Origin: Populus alba
Taxonomy: Eukaryota; Streptophyta; Magnoliopsida; Malpighiales; Salicaceae
Direction: 5' to 3'
Assembly (NCBI RefSeq): GCF_005239225.2
Contig: NC_133284.1
Span: forward strand, 2,075,770-2,139,769
Length of the DNA: 64,000 bases
Shown piece by piece: positions 13,241 through 23,633 of this stretch (its first letter is position 1; each line of letters begins with the position of its first letter). Under the pieces are notes generated by a model. The model was not told the DNA's origin, made no database searches, and worked only from the letters and a program-made list of their open reading frames with translations. Position numbers and translations under genes: made by a program.

Positions 13241-15061
13241 TATTTTTAAATACTCCTTTAAATAATATTGTGCCTTTTATATTTAGATCTGGGCAGAAAA
13301 AAACTAATATTATCTATTTTTAGGGTTAGGGAAAAAAACTGGGTATCTAAAAAAACAAACAAAAATAAACCAAAAAACCTAAACTAATAAAAAGAAATAG
13401 AAAAACTGGTTTAAAAATCTAAAAAACAAATTAAAAAACTCTAAAACATGTAGGATATTTACTGTAGCAGCTTTGTTTTTTTTCTGCAGTAGTTTTTTTA
13501 CTGTAGCAAGTTATTTTTTTGTTTCTTCTCTTTCTTTTTTTACAATTTTTTTTTTTACCCAAAATTGACTTCTTCTTCTTTTCTTTTCTTTTTTTTTTTT
13601 CAAAATCATCTTTACTAATTTTTTTAAATATTGAACTAGTTGAAAATTTAACTATGTAGTTTTTTTCTTTAAAACATTGTAGATTGCTGTAATATTCTTA
13701 TACATTGTTTTTATTGTTTTTATGATTTTTTTCTTTCAAAATAGTCTTTTTAGATTTTATGTTTTTTTATATTAAGTTGGCTGGGAATTTAGTTTTGTAT
13801 TTTTTTTAAAAAAAAAAAAAACAATATGGACTGCTACAGTGTTTCATCTACATAGTTGTTGTTTTCCTGCAGTGTTTCTCCGCATATTTTTTTTTTAAAT
13901 TATCTTTATCGAATTTATTTTTTCAATATTGAGCTGAGTGATAATCTAGCTTTAGCTTTCCCCATATATTTTTTTTATTTTTTTATATGTTTTTCTTTTT
14001 TTTCAAAATTGTCATTTTTTACATATTTTCTTTTTTGTTTTGTTTTGTTTTTTTTCAGAATTATTTTTGTTGATTTTATTTTTTTACTTTTGAGCTGGTT
14101 GAAAATTTAGTTTTTTTGTTTATTTTTTTAAAATATTGTAGCTTTCCCAACGTGTTTTTTTTTTTTTTTGCTTTTGTTTCCTTTTTTCTACATAATTTTT
14201 TTTCATTTATTTTACCCAAAATTGACTTCTTCTTTTTTTAAAAAAAAAAATAGTCTTTATCGGTTTTTTTTTTTTATATTAATCTGGTTAAGAACTTAGC
14301 TTTGTAGCTTTTTTTTTAAAAAAAAAAACACTATGGATTACTACAATATTAGCTTTTTTTTCCTTTTAATTTTTTTTAATGAATTTTTTTGTTTGATTTA
14401 GTTTGTTAATGTTAATTTTTTTTTATTTAGTTATCAGATTTTCATGATACGAATCTCGGGTTTGATAGGTTAACCTAATTTGATGAATTATTTTTTTCAT
14501 TTAGTTTAGTTTGTTAAAGTTAATTTTCTTTCTATTTAATTATTAGACTTTCATACTTTCATGACACGTATCCTGGGCTTGACGGGTTAACTTGGTTTGA
14601 TGGGTTAACCCAGTTAATTATAGGTAAACCCGTCATTTTTTTTTCTATTTAATTATCAAACTTTCATGACGCGAATCCCAGGTTTTACGGGATAATCTGG
14701 TTTAAAGGGTTAACCCAATTAATTCAGTTTTTTTCTTTTTTTTGCATTAGTTTTTTCCTTTTCTTTGTTTTTTTTAATTAATCTATTTAATTATTACACT
14801 TTTATGACACGACCTTATAGGCAAACCCACATCCAATATTCTTGGGTCTGGTGTTGGAGTCAAACTCACTTAAACTTGAGTCATGCCAGTTTAATTTTAT
14901 TATTAATATTATAAATATTACTTTTAGGTCAGACATTGCAGTTAAACCCAAAATTCTTGGGTATAACTTTGCAGAAAAACCCAAGATTTTTTAAATTTTT
15001 GTTTTTTTAATATTTTTTATACAAAAAATAACCCGCGGCATCGCGCGGATCATATATCTAG
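13240..15061 (+). mobile_element. Helitron-like element with a clear 3' end; 5' limit uncertain
   Basis: The right end has the Helitron layout. A short GC-rich hairpin (stem CCGCG at 15033-15037 with CGCGG at 15044-15048, 6-nt loop) is followed 9 nt later by the terminal CTAG at 15058-15061 and then a T, as expected for insertion between A and T. There are no terminal inverted repeats. The body is very T-rich and holds recurring GGGTTAACCC-like palindromic motifs (about 14460-14720), repeated GACACGA/GACGCGAATCC phrases and repeats of ACTGTAGCAG. No Rep/helicase ORF is present, so it is non-autonomous. I could not place the 5' TC terminus; 13240 is only where the composition changes. Confidence 0.55.
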
Positions 15062-16037
15062 TTTGGTTCTATTTGATGTACTTTAATTTTGGCATTTGGA
15101 ACCGAGTAAATTGAATTGAATCGAATCGAATCTAAATAAAACCTTAAAAAAATGATTTAATTCACCCACCATATCTAAAATGAGAAGAAAAAAAACATAA
15201 TTCAGCCACACACAAATTACAAAACCACAGCAGCCTTGCATCTACTTCCCCTTCTCTATTATCAGTTGCAAAATTTAGATCCTAATCCTTAACTTGAAAA
15301 ATTACAAAAAAAAAAAAAAAAAAACAAATTCAAAGGTATAAAGGAAGGATTGAGGACAAAAGGAAGAAACCTTTTCCCCTTTTTTCTCCTTCAGTTCATC
15401 GATGTGCATTATCCTGCCACCAGCTATTCATCCATCCATCGTAAAATCAAATGCTTGAGAGCTTGACGCCCCCTCCACGAGCCCGAAATTTTTATTATTA
15501 TTTATTACTGTTTACCATGAATAAATAATAATTATAATAATTTACTATTATTTAATTATTTCACATCGTGGCCTCCTTTTCTCTTTTATTTAGAAATAAA
15601 TAAATATATATATAATAAAAAACTAACCACTTCATTAAAAACACGATTAAATTAATGGATTTTGATCATGTTAATATTTTTTAAATTTTAATTTAAAACT
15701 TAGTTTAGATTGATTTTAAATAAAATGTTTATCAGATCAACTCAGCTAGCTAGATTTAATAATTAAGTTTTTTATTTTATTTGTTACATGAAAAATGCAT
15801 GATTGCTGACTTAGTAATTATATTTTTAGAAAGGCATGAATATTGACCCTTTTTTTTTTATAGTGGAACCATTGACCTGGTATATTTATTTTGGATTGTG
15901 TTGACCTTCTTAATCTTGATATAAAAAATGCGTTGTACCTATACGTTAATCTTGTAAGTTAGTATAATTTTATAGTAGTTCAAAGCCAGGCAAAAGTACA
16001 AGCACAAGCTTCTGAGGTAATGGTTAGTTTTCAATTG

Positions 16038-16102
<65 letters not shown>

Positions 16103-17836
16103 TTAGCTTCTTCATGATTTGTCCTTTGTAATGTCTCTTTATTTGATGATAAAGACAATTTTGCAGATGTATATGATGATCTCTTGTCTTGTATGCATTT
16201 GGTCTCATCTTAATCAATATTTTTTGGTCATGCATAGTATTTTTATTTATTTATTTATTTTTGTATCAATTTGATGAGACAGCACAAATTTTCAGCCAAT
16301 TCAATGCCTAGCACAACAAATGCTATAGCTGGCTTTCCTACCCCACCACTTTGATCCGTGGAAGTGTTTTATTGTGCGTTCGGTGGTGTTTTTTTTTATT
16401 CATATTATTAACATGAGTGTTTAGATTTATTTGTATATATTTTAATTAATTTAATTAATTATATAAATATTTAGTAATTATAAAATTTATAAGACTTGAA
16501 ATAGTAATTTTTATAAAACAAATTTACAACACGGTAAATTAAACTATAAATTTTCAGCCAATTGAGTGCCTAACACAACAAATGTCATAGCTGGCTTTCC
16601 CATTCCATTACCTTGATTCATGGAAGTGTTTTATTTGTGCTGATTGTTAATAATTATTTTTAAAGTAAATTTTATGTAAAAATATACTAAAATTTAATAT
16701 TAAAATATTAAAAAAACACAAAAAAACTAACTTAAAATAAAAAATTATTTATTTCAAAAGTACAGTGCCACTGTAAAAACAAATATTGCCTTAGTAGCAT
16801 GGCACAAGTGCTTTTCAATGGTTATTTTTTTCTTGCAAAATATATTAAAATGAATTATTTTTAGAATTTTTATTTATTTTTAGCATAATACATTAAAATA
16901 ATAATAAAAATATCAATTTAATATTTTTTCAAAACAAACATGCATTTAAAAAAGAAAAGCTAGCTCAATCCAAAACTGATAAATTCAAGGGAAAATATGC
17001 CTTGAACAGTCGCTTGGATCAATGTGCGTTTGCAATGTTTCACTATGTCCCTTATACTTTAGAAATTTATAACATCAGCCCTCAAAATCTTCAGAAGTTC
17101 CACAGTGGCATCCTTTGTTGTTAAATAATATGCGGCTTCTGCAAAAGGTAGCCTTCTTTTGAATTCTTTTTGAGTGATTTTAAGGGTATAAAAACGATAA
17201 TGAAATATGATCACAATTACGAGAATTGGAAAGGAAAAATTATAAAAAGTTATGAGAAAAGGCAGATATTTCATTAGGAATATTGGGTCATATGAAACTG
17301 ATAAAAACCTGTATTAAAAATAAAAGAAACGTAACCATATTATATTTATATTGAGCTTAAGCAGCTAAGATTATATCCACATCTACCATTTTTAATAAAA
17401 ATAAACTCTTGAAATAAATAAATAAAATCATAAGAATTACAATGCCATTAATAGGAGTAATTATTTTCAGTTCGATTCAATTTTAACCAAACCGAATTTA
17501 AAAAAAAAAAAAAACCGATTCAAACCAACCAGTTTTGGTTTGGTTCGGTTTTTAGGACAAACCGGTTTTTTCCTTTTTTTTTTATTTGGTTCGGTTTTTT
17601 CATTTTCAGAATTATAAAACCGAAACCAAACTAGCCGGTTTTTTCAAAATTTTAATCAGTTTTTTTTCACAGTTTGGTTTTTTTTTTGTTATTTTTTTCT
17701 GGTTTTTTATTTTTTTTATTCACTCCTTGTTATTAATATTATCATATAGTAAAAGTTATTGTAAGTAGCATTTATTATGATAAAAAAGCGTATCAATGAA
17801 AAAGACTATATAAGATCATCATCGACACTATTTCTG
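15062..17836. other. AT-rich intergenic sequence
   Basis: No gene is visible. It holds a compound microsatellite (about 16038-16102). A block at about 17465-17660 is rich in GGTTTGGTTCGGTTTT and its complement AAACCGAAACC, on both strands; this is a low-complexity motif widespread in plant repeats. A pair of related passages around 16280-16350 and 16545-16630 (CAGCCAATTCAATGCC / CAGCCAATTGAGTGCC, each followed by AGCTGGCTTTCC) is an old local duplication. Confidence 0.5.
16038..16102. repeat. compound (AT)n(GA)n microsatellite
   Basis: An uninterrupted AT dinucleotide tract of about 40 bases runs directly into a GA tract of about 24 bases. Confidence 0.95.
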
Positions 17837-18034
17837 AAACACCGTTTGGCATTGTGTTTGTACCTGCGTTTCATCAAATTTTGATTTTTTTTTTTTTGCT
17901 AAAATTTAGTGCGATTTATACTTTTTGGATCGTTTTGATATGCTGATGTCAAAAATGATTTTTAAAAAATAAAAAAACATCATTGGCATGTATTTCGGCA
18001 CGAAAAGCTATTTGAAAAGCAACCACTACCAAAC
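17837..18034 (-). mobile_element. degenerate Tourist-like MITE, same family as the elements near 30 kb
   Basis: The reverse complement matches the elements at 29885-30102 and 30267-30482 over nearly their whole length: GCGTGTTTGGTAG, then TTGCTTTTCAAATAGC, TTTTCGTGCCGAAA, a central ATGATGTTTTTTTATT, AAAACGATC, and CAATGCCAAAC near the far end. The terminal bases have drifted. The sequence GACACTA occurs on both sides, but the family normally makes a 3-bp duplication, so this may be chance. Confidence 0.65.
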
Positions 18035-18246
18035 ACGCTGGACACTAGATTTTAATGAGAAAAATAGTTTAATTTTAAGGAATCAAACAATATTATAGGC
18101 TTTGATATTTGATGATGTCAGCACTGTAGAAATCTCATATCGAGAATTTACAATTTACATTGTTAATATTAGAAAGTTATGGACTTGGATTCTTGGATGT
18201 TATTAAAAAATAACATGATAGGTGGCATTTCAAAACTTAGAATTAA

Positions 18247-19167
18247 GAGTGTGTTTGGTATATCGGTAGCTGTTGTGATTGTGATTTTAAAAAAATTATT
18301 TTATAGAAAGTATTTTTAGTCGAGGTTGGTTTGAAAAAATAGGTGTTCGGTTAAAACTGTGGTTGAAATTGAGATCGAAGAAAAAGTAGTTTAATGTGCT
18401 TGGTTAAGATGTTGTTTGGTAATGTGGTTGCAGTTGAGGTTCACCCGCAGCCACACATTTTAATGTTTGGTAAAGGAAACAAAACTGATTTTACTTGGTA
18501 TGGCCCATTAATTTTTGCAGCCCAGTCGCAGGATTGCAGAAGCAGCATTTTGTTGCTTCTCGTGAGTATTTTTAAGGAATGGTGGAGCATGGTTCCACTG
18601 TCGCAATGTTCAGTTTTTTTTATTTTGAAAATCCAGTGAGAAAAGTTTAGTCCCCCCCCCCCCGAAAAATCAGTATAATTAATCATAAATTACTCGTACT
18701 GTAATCTCAATTTTATTCTTGATAATATTTTACCTAATTTTATTGCATGCTTAAAAAATCATGAAAACTGTAGTTCTTGTTGAATGACTTTTGTACGTAA
18801 TGAAATTGTAATTTTTTTAAAAAAAATTGTGTTTTACTCGAAAAACTAGTATTTAATATTATTTAATAACACTGCATAAATTAGAAAGATATCGCATGAT
18901 GACATAGAATTTGTGGAATTTGATCGCAATTCCAATAATAAGATATAACAATCTTTATTATTTAATAACACTATATAAATTAAAAAATTCAGTTTTTGTT
19001 GTTGCACGCTTAAGAAACCATGGAAAATATAGTCCTTGTTAAATAGATTTCGTATGTAATGACATTGCACATAGTTTAATGGAATAATAAAAAATATTTG
19101 ATATCAATATTATTTGTTTCATGATGTAATAACAATAATTAAATCTACAATATTTAAATTAAAAATC

Positions 19168-19203
<36 letters not shown>

Positions 19204-19393
19204 TTATAACCTCAATTTGAAAAGTATTTTTTTAACCAAACACATTAAACTACTTTTTTTTTCAACCTTAATTACAACCACAGTTTTAACCAAACACTTA
19301 TTTTTTCAAACCAATCTCAACTAAAATTACTATTTATAAAATAATTTTTTTCAAATTACAACCACAATAGGTACCGTAATACCAAACACACTC
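18247..19393. mobile_element. 1.15 kb PIF/Harbinger-type MITE with long terminal inverted repeats
   Basis: The element starts GAGTGTGTTTGGTAT and ends ATACCAAACACACTC, with a TAA target duplication at 18244-18246 and 19394-19396. The inverted repeats extend inward for about 165 bp at each end with few mismatches (18247-18410 against 19230-19393), sharing phrases such as TTGGTTTGAAAAAATA and TAAAACTGTGGTTG. The 3-bp TWA duplication and GTGTTTGG termini are those of PIF/Harbinger (Tourist) elements. No transposase ORF is present. The interior includes a C homopolymer at about 18651-18663. Confidence 0.75.
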
Positions 19394-19396
19394 TAA

Positions 19397-20800
19397 GAAT
19401 GCTTTTGAAATTAAGGTTATAAAATAATTTTAAAAAATATATATTAATATTGATGGTTTTTAATTTAAATATTATGGATTTAACTATTGCTATTACATCA
19501 TGAAATAAATCATACTTTATATAAAAAAAATTTCTTTAACAAAAAACTATCTACAATTCCATTACATACAAAATTCATCCGACACAAACTACAAAATTAT
19601 GTAAAATATTATTAGAAATAAAATTAAGATTACAGTACAAGTAAATTTAATTCACCTTAAACTAATTTAAAAAAAAAATTGTTGTTCACATTTACGTGGA
19701 CAATGCGAGTGAAATCGATTAACTGCACTGGTTTTTCAAAAAAATATATTCAGTGAATAGGGGATGCATGCCTCCAGTGTTCACTGAACAGTAGAGCACG
19801 GGTCAGCATTTTGCCGTGCAGGAAGCAGCTCCTAGTTGCTTCTCTTTTTCTTGCGTTTCAAGTGCAGCAAATCGTAGGACCTATGAATAGTACCAAGTGT
19901 TTATTAATTAACCAAACAGTTTGTAAAATAAAACTACAAAAAACATGGACGCTACCATGTAGCCAAACAGGTTTTAAGTTTGAATTCAACGGTAAGGATT
20001 TAATGATGATTACAGTGAGAGGGTCCAATCCAAAAATTATAATTTATAAGAATCTAAATGAAACATTGTTGATTTATTTGACTAAAATATATATAAAAAT
20101 CATCTAAGGTAACCACTAGTGGGAGACTATAAAAAATAACAGTTATTAAAAATAACAGTTATTTCAAAATACATGTCTCATTCAAATTAATTAATATATA
20201 TGAAAGTCAATGAAATTTTTTATAAATATCTAATGGCCTAGAGATAGATTTAATATCTAATGGCCAAGAGAAAAAAAAAACAAATTATCGTGACAAGAGA
20301 AGAAAAAAATAAAAAAAAGAATAGGTCAATAAAAACACACTGGTTGCTTCGTTTTCAACATGCTTGATACCGTTAAAAAAATCTCTCGCGAGATGATTTT
20401 AATCACATATTAAAAGATCATCAAATAAAATTTTAATTTGTTAAATATTTTATACTGATTTAATTTAAGGTTAATTACAATCTCGTTTGATAGCCTTTTA
20501 ATATCTAACTAAAATCATCTCATCAACATCCTTTAAATGATACTGATTATGTAAAAAAAACAAAGTCATGGATTTCTTTTTCGTTTCTTTTTTATATCAT
20601 ATTGTCTTATCTCTTCATTCTTTTTTAACTATTATATATTGAAAGTTAATTTGCGTAAGACTTGCACATTGATTTTAACTAAGCATTAAATGGTTGCTAT
20701 TTCTTACTTGTATATTATTCTTCAGGACTTTTATCAAATAATCAAACCTTGTCATTTTTCAAAAGAAAAATTCATAAAATAGTTACCCCACTTCTTTGTT
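19397..20800. other. intergenic, no gene recognised
   Basis: The sequence is AT-rich. A patch at about 19740-19970 resembles the interior of the neighbouring MITE family (CACTGAACAGTAG; later CCAAACAGG) and may be another degraded element. A 98-residue ORF here has no domain and is likely chance. Confidence 0.4.
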
Positions 20801-21350
20801 GATCTTGACATGCACATTGTATGGTGTGCCACTGTCATGGCTTGCCAAAGCAAAAGCTCTGAATAGTTGCCATCAGGATCTTACAGAGCACCAGAAAGAC
20901 TGGAACGATGTGACCTTGCACTCCTTGGATTCGAAAACTTAGCCATCACAAAGCAATTCTGATCAGATTCCAGGAACATCGTGCATCTTTGCCATGGCTG
21001 AGCACACAAGCTTTAAAGGGTTTGATCCACTGTTACTCCGTAGTGGAGACTCTGACAAAGTGCTCGCCATGTCTGAGTGCACAAGCTTTTCAAGGTTTGA
21101 TCATTGTTTCTTCGTAGTGGAGATCGACGAGGTGCAAGAATCCAAAATAAGCATGGCCTGAGAACAAAGAGATATACAGAGGACCATCCAGGACGATGAT
21201 GAAGTGGTCCTCGGTCAAGACTCCCAACGTTGTTTAGCCAAAGTTATTGAAGGGCAAAAGTCGAAACAACCCTTGATCTGGTTTTGGAAGAACATCATGA
21301 GAGCCAGACTTGATTACTTGAGCTAGCATGCTCATGTGATTTGTCTCGAT
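20800..21350. pseudogene. GC-richer relic, origin unknown
   Basis: This 0.55 kb island has clearly higher GC content than its surroundings and looks gene-derived, but stops occur in all frames I read. It contains two imperfect direct repeats of about 65 bp (about 20990-21054 and 21067-21131), each with GCCATG-CTGAG, CACAAGCTTT, AGGTTTGATC and CGTAGTGGAGA. I do not recognise the source. It could be a decayed gene, a non-coding RNA gene or retroelement sequence. Confidence 0.3.
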
Positions 21351-21469
21351 TAATCTTTGAATAATAAAAGATTAGTTTTGGTTGTCCAATACATGAAGGT
21401 GAGCATACTTTGTGACTATCCAAAATATCTGTAAAAGCTGATTTGAGATAAACTATATCGAATGATTTT

Positions 21470-21745
21470 TTTTTTTTTAAATTTGAATAATTTTGATTTT
21501 AATTTTTTTTTAAATTGGTTTGGTATTTTTTTAAAAATAAACTAAAGAAATTCATTGTAAATTCAAAGCTTGTTGTGAACTAAAATCGATTAGATCAAAA
21601 TCATAAAAATAACCCAACTAAACATCTATTAATTCAAATTAGAATTATTATGTTTTAATAAATTCAAACCAATAGGTTTGGTTCTTTTTATTGAATTTGG
21701 TTGGATCTTTTAATCCAAACCAAACCGTTTGAACCAATGCTCTCC
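21470..21745. repeat. low-complexity GGTTTGGTT-type repeat block
   Basis: AT-rich sequence with multiple TTGGTTTGGTATTT, TAGGTTTGGTTC and CCAAACCAAACCG phrases on both strands, like the block at 17465-17660. No coding potential. Confidence 0.4.
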
Positions 21746-22160
21746 TCTGTTGACTCATAAAAACCACAATTTCTTATCAAAAAAATAAAAGTTTTTTTTA
21801 ATTAATATGAATATTTAAATCAATTTACATAATATTATTTACATATTAATATTACACAATGTCAAATAGCCATATTACTATTACTTTCGATGGCTATTAC
21901 TTTGCTCACGCTCCCTTTTTATCACATTTTTTTTCCTTCTCCTCACATTATCTTTATGCTTAACATACTCTTTTTTCTCCTCATATTTATTGACCTGAAC
22001 ATGGAAAGATTCCCTATTTTTGGCATGAAAGCTCTTGGATTCATTAAGCAAATATAAGCTCATGATGTTGTCATAATTTCGATAATCGAAATGCTGTGTC
22101 AGTGCGAGAGTCTTGGGAGTGAGCCTTGACATGTGACAAGAAGAAAAGATGACAAGAAGA

Positions 22161-22350
22161 AAAGATGACATGTTCCCTTTCTCTGTATTCTGGGTTTAAA
22201 TTTTATTGTGCATGTCTGTCATTCCTGCGATACCTTATATATTCATTGGATTTGTAGGATATTCAGTGAGCCGTGAGATTAGTCGTGGTACGTGCAAGCT
22301 AGCCCGAATACCCATGTAAATAAAAAAAAGAAAAAAAAAAAGATGACATG
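22161..22350 (+). mobile_element. 5'-truncated tRNA-derived SINE with target duplication
   Basis: The body (22173-22338) aligns with the fuller SINE at 31773-31967: both share GTGCATG(T/C)CTGTCA, the GGATTTGTAGGAT-type phrase, GCAAGCTAGCCCG and CACCCA/ATACCCA near the end, followed by an A-rich tail. AAAGATGACATG occurs directly before it (22161-22172) and directly after the tail (22339-22350), which is a typical target-site duplication. The 5' part with box A is missing, so it is a truncated insertion. Confidence 0.75.
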
Positions 22351-23160
22351 CAATATTTAAACGTTCTATACTTTTGATGGCTTTATCACATGTACTGTTT
22401 TTAATTTTAGTACTATTGATATTGATATAGATGGCTTTATCTACAAAATATTTTTTATTTAAAAATATTTAAAAATCATATATTTTTTTATATTAACATG
22501 TAAAAACAATTTAAGGACAGGAAATGGTACCTTTTTCATTACTTTGTGTATGAAATTATTCCAATTTATTTTTTCCACCTTTTCTTTCTTTGTTTATTTT
22601 TTTCCTTACAAGGCTCAAAACTTATCCAAACATGTCAGAATAGTTAAATCGAGTAAAATTAAAGCAAATCAAATTAAATTTACACCCACCAAATATATAA
22701 ACATATCTTTTCAATTTAGATTGAATGTTAGATCAACTTCTGAAATACAAGTCAAACTTATCATAAATTTTTTATTAAGTCATTGTTATTTCAATTTTTA
22801 AAATAATTAATTGATGTTGACATGATCAAGTTTAAATCAGAATAATATATATTTTTTTAAATTTATCAATAAATTAATTCATCGGATTGAGTTTAATAAT
22901 TATAATGCTGATAGTAGCAAATCATGTTGCTGATAAAAGGCAATTTGTGATTAACGAACGGTGATAATCATGGTGGTGTTTCAAAACCATAGTTGAATTG
23001 TTCAATGTACCAAAGTTTAAAAATAAAAAAGATGAGGGATTTAGCTGTCAACTTATAAGCAATGCTCTAAAAACGCAAGGGAAAACCATTTTCTCCACTT
23101 GCAGTCCATCCACCAATTATACAGTGCCAAGTGGATCAGTCTAGACCGGGTGGGAAGGCT
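22351..23160. other. intergenic and distal promoter of the HMA5-like gene
   Basis: AT-rich sequence without a recognisable gene. The GC content rises from about 23040 towards the HMA5-like promoter. Confidence 0.5.
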
Positions 23161-23168
23161 TTATATAA
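23161..23168 (+). promoter_or_regulatory. TATA box of the HMA5-like gene
   Basis: GGCTTTATATAAACC is a good plant TATA element. The region 23190-23380 downstream has the CT-rich composition of a 5' leader. Transcription would start near 23195. No metal-response element was sought beyond reading. Confidence 0.6.
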
Positions 23169-23381
23169 ACCGTTAAGATTTCAAAAATTCAAAAAACCTT
23201 AAAAAACCCACAAACCCCCAAAGCACAAAACTTTCTCGCGCAACGCAACCCTCTCTCTCTCTCCCGCCTCCTGCCGACGTTTTACACCTGTATCTCATCT
23301 CAATCAAAATCAATGAAACCCTAATCATCAAATCGTGATCCCTAAATTCCCCCTTTGAGAACGGTTGATTTCTTCAATAAA

Positions 23382-23631
23382 GTAAGGACCTTTTCCTCTC
23401 CTTCCCCGCGGTTCTGTTGACTTGGAGAACTTGATTTTCTTAATATTTTTTGTGTTGAAATGGTTCGATTTCAATAAGTTATGGATTTATTTTGGTAAAT
23501 TAGAAATATGTTTTTGTATCTGTGATCCTGTTAAAGTTTCAATGATGGGGGTTGATTGGTTGACTTTTTTTTTTTTTTTAATTTGGATTAAAGAGTGCTA
23601 AATTAATGTTTTTATTTTTCTGATTTAGCAG
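23382..23631 (+). other. 5' UTR intron of the HMA5-like gene
   Basis: The donor is AA|GTAAGG at 23382. A T-rich intron body follows, and the acceptor TTTAGCAG ends at 23631, two bases before the ATG at 23634. Leader introns this close to the start often raise expression in plants. Confidence 0.65.
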
Positions 23632-23633
23632 AT

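Noticed and set aside
12896..14110. Plus-strand ORFs rich in Phe, Leu, Ile and Lys (12896-13249, 13856-14110)
   Set aside because: These are products of T-rich low-complexity DNA; they lack domains and lie in the OEP80 upstream or Helitron-like region.
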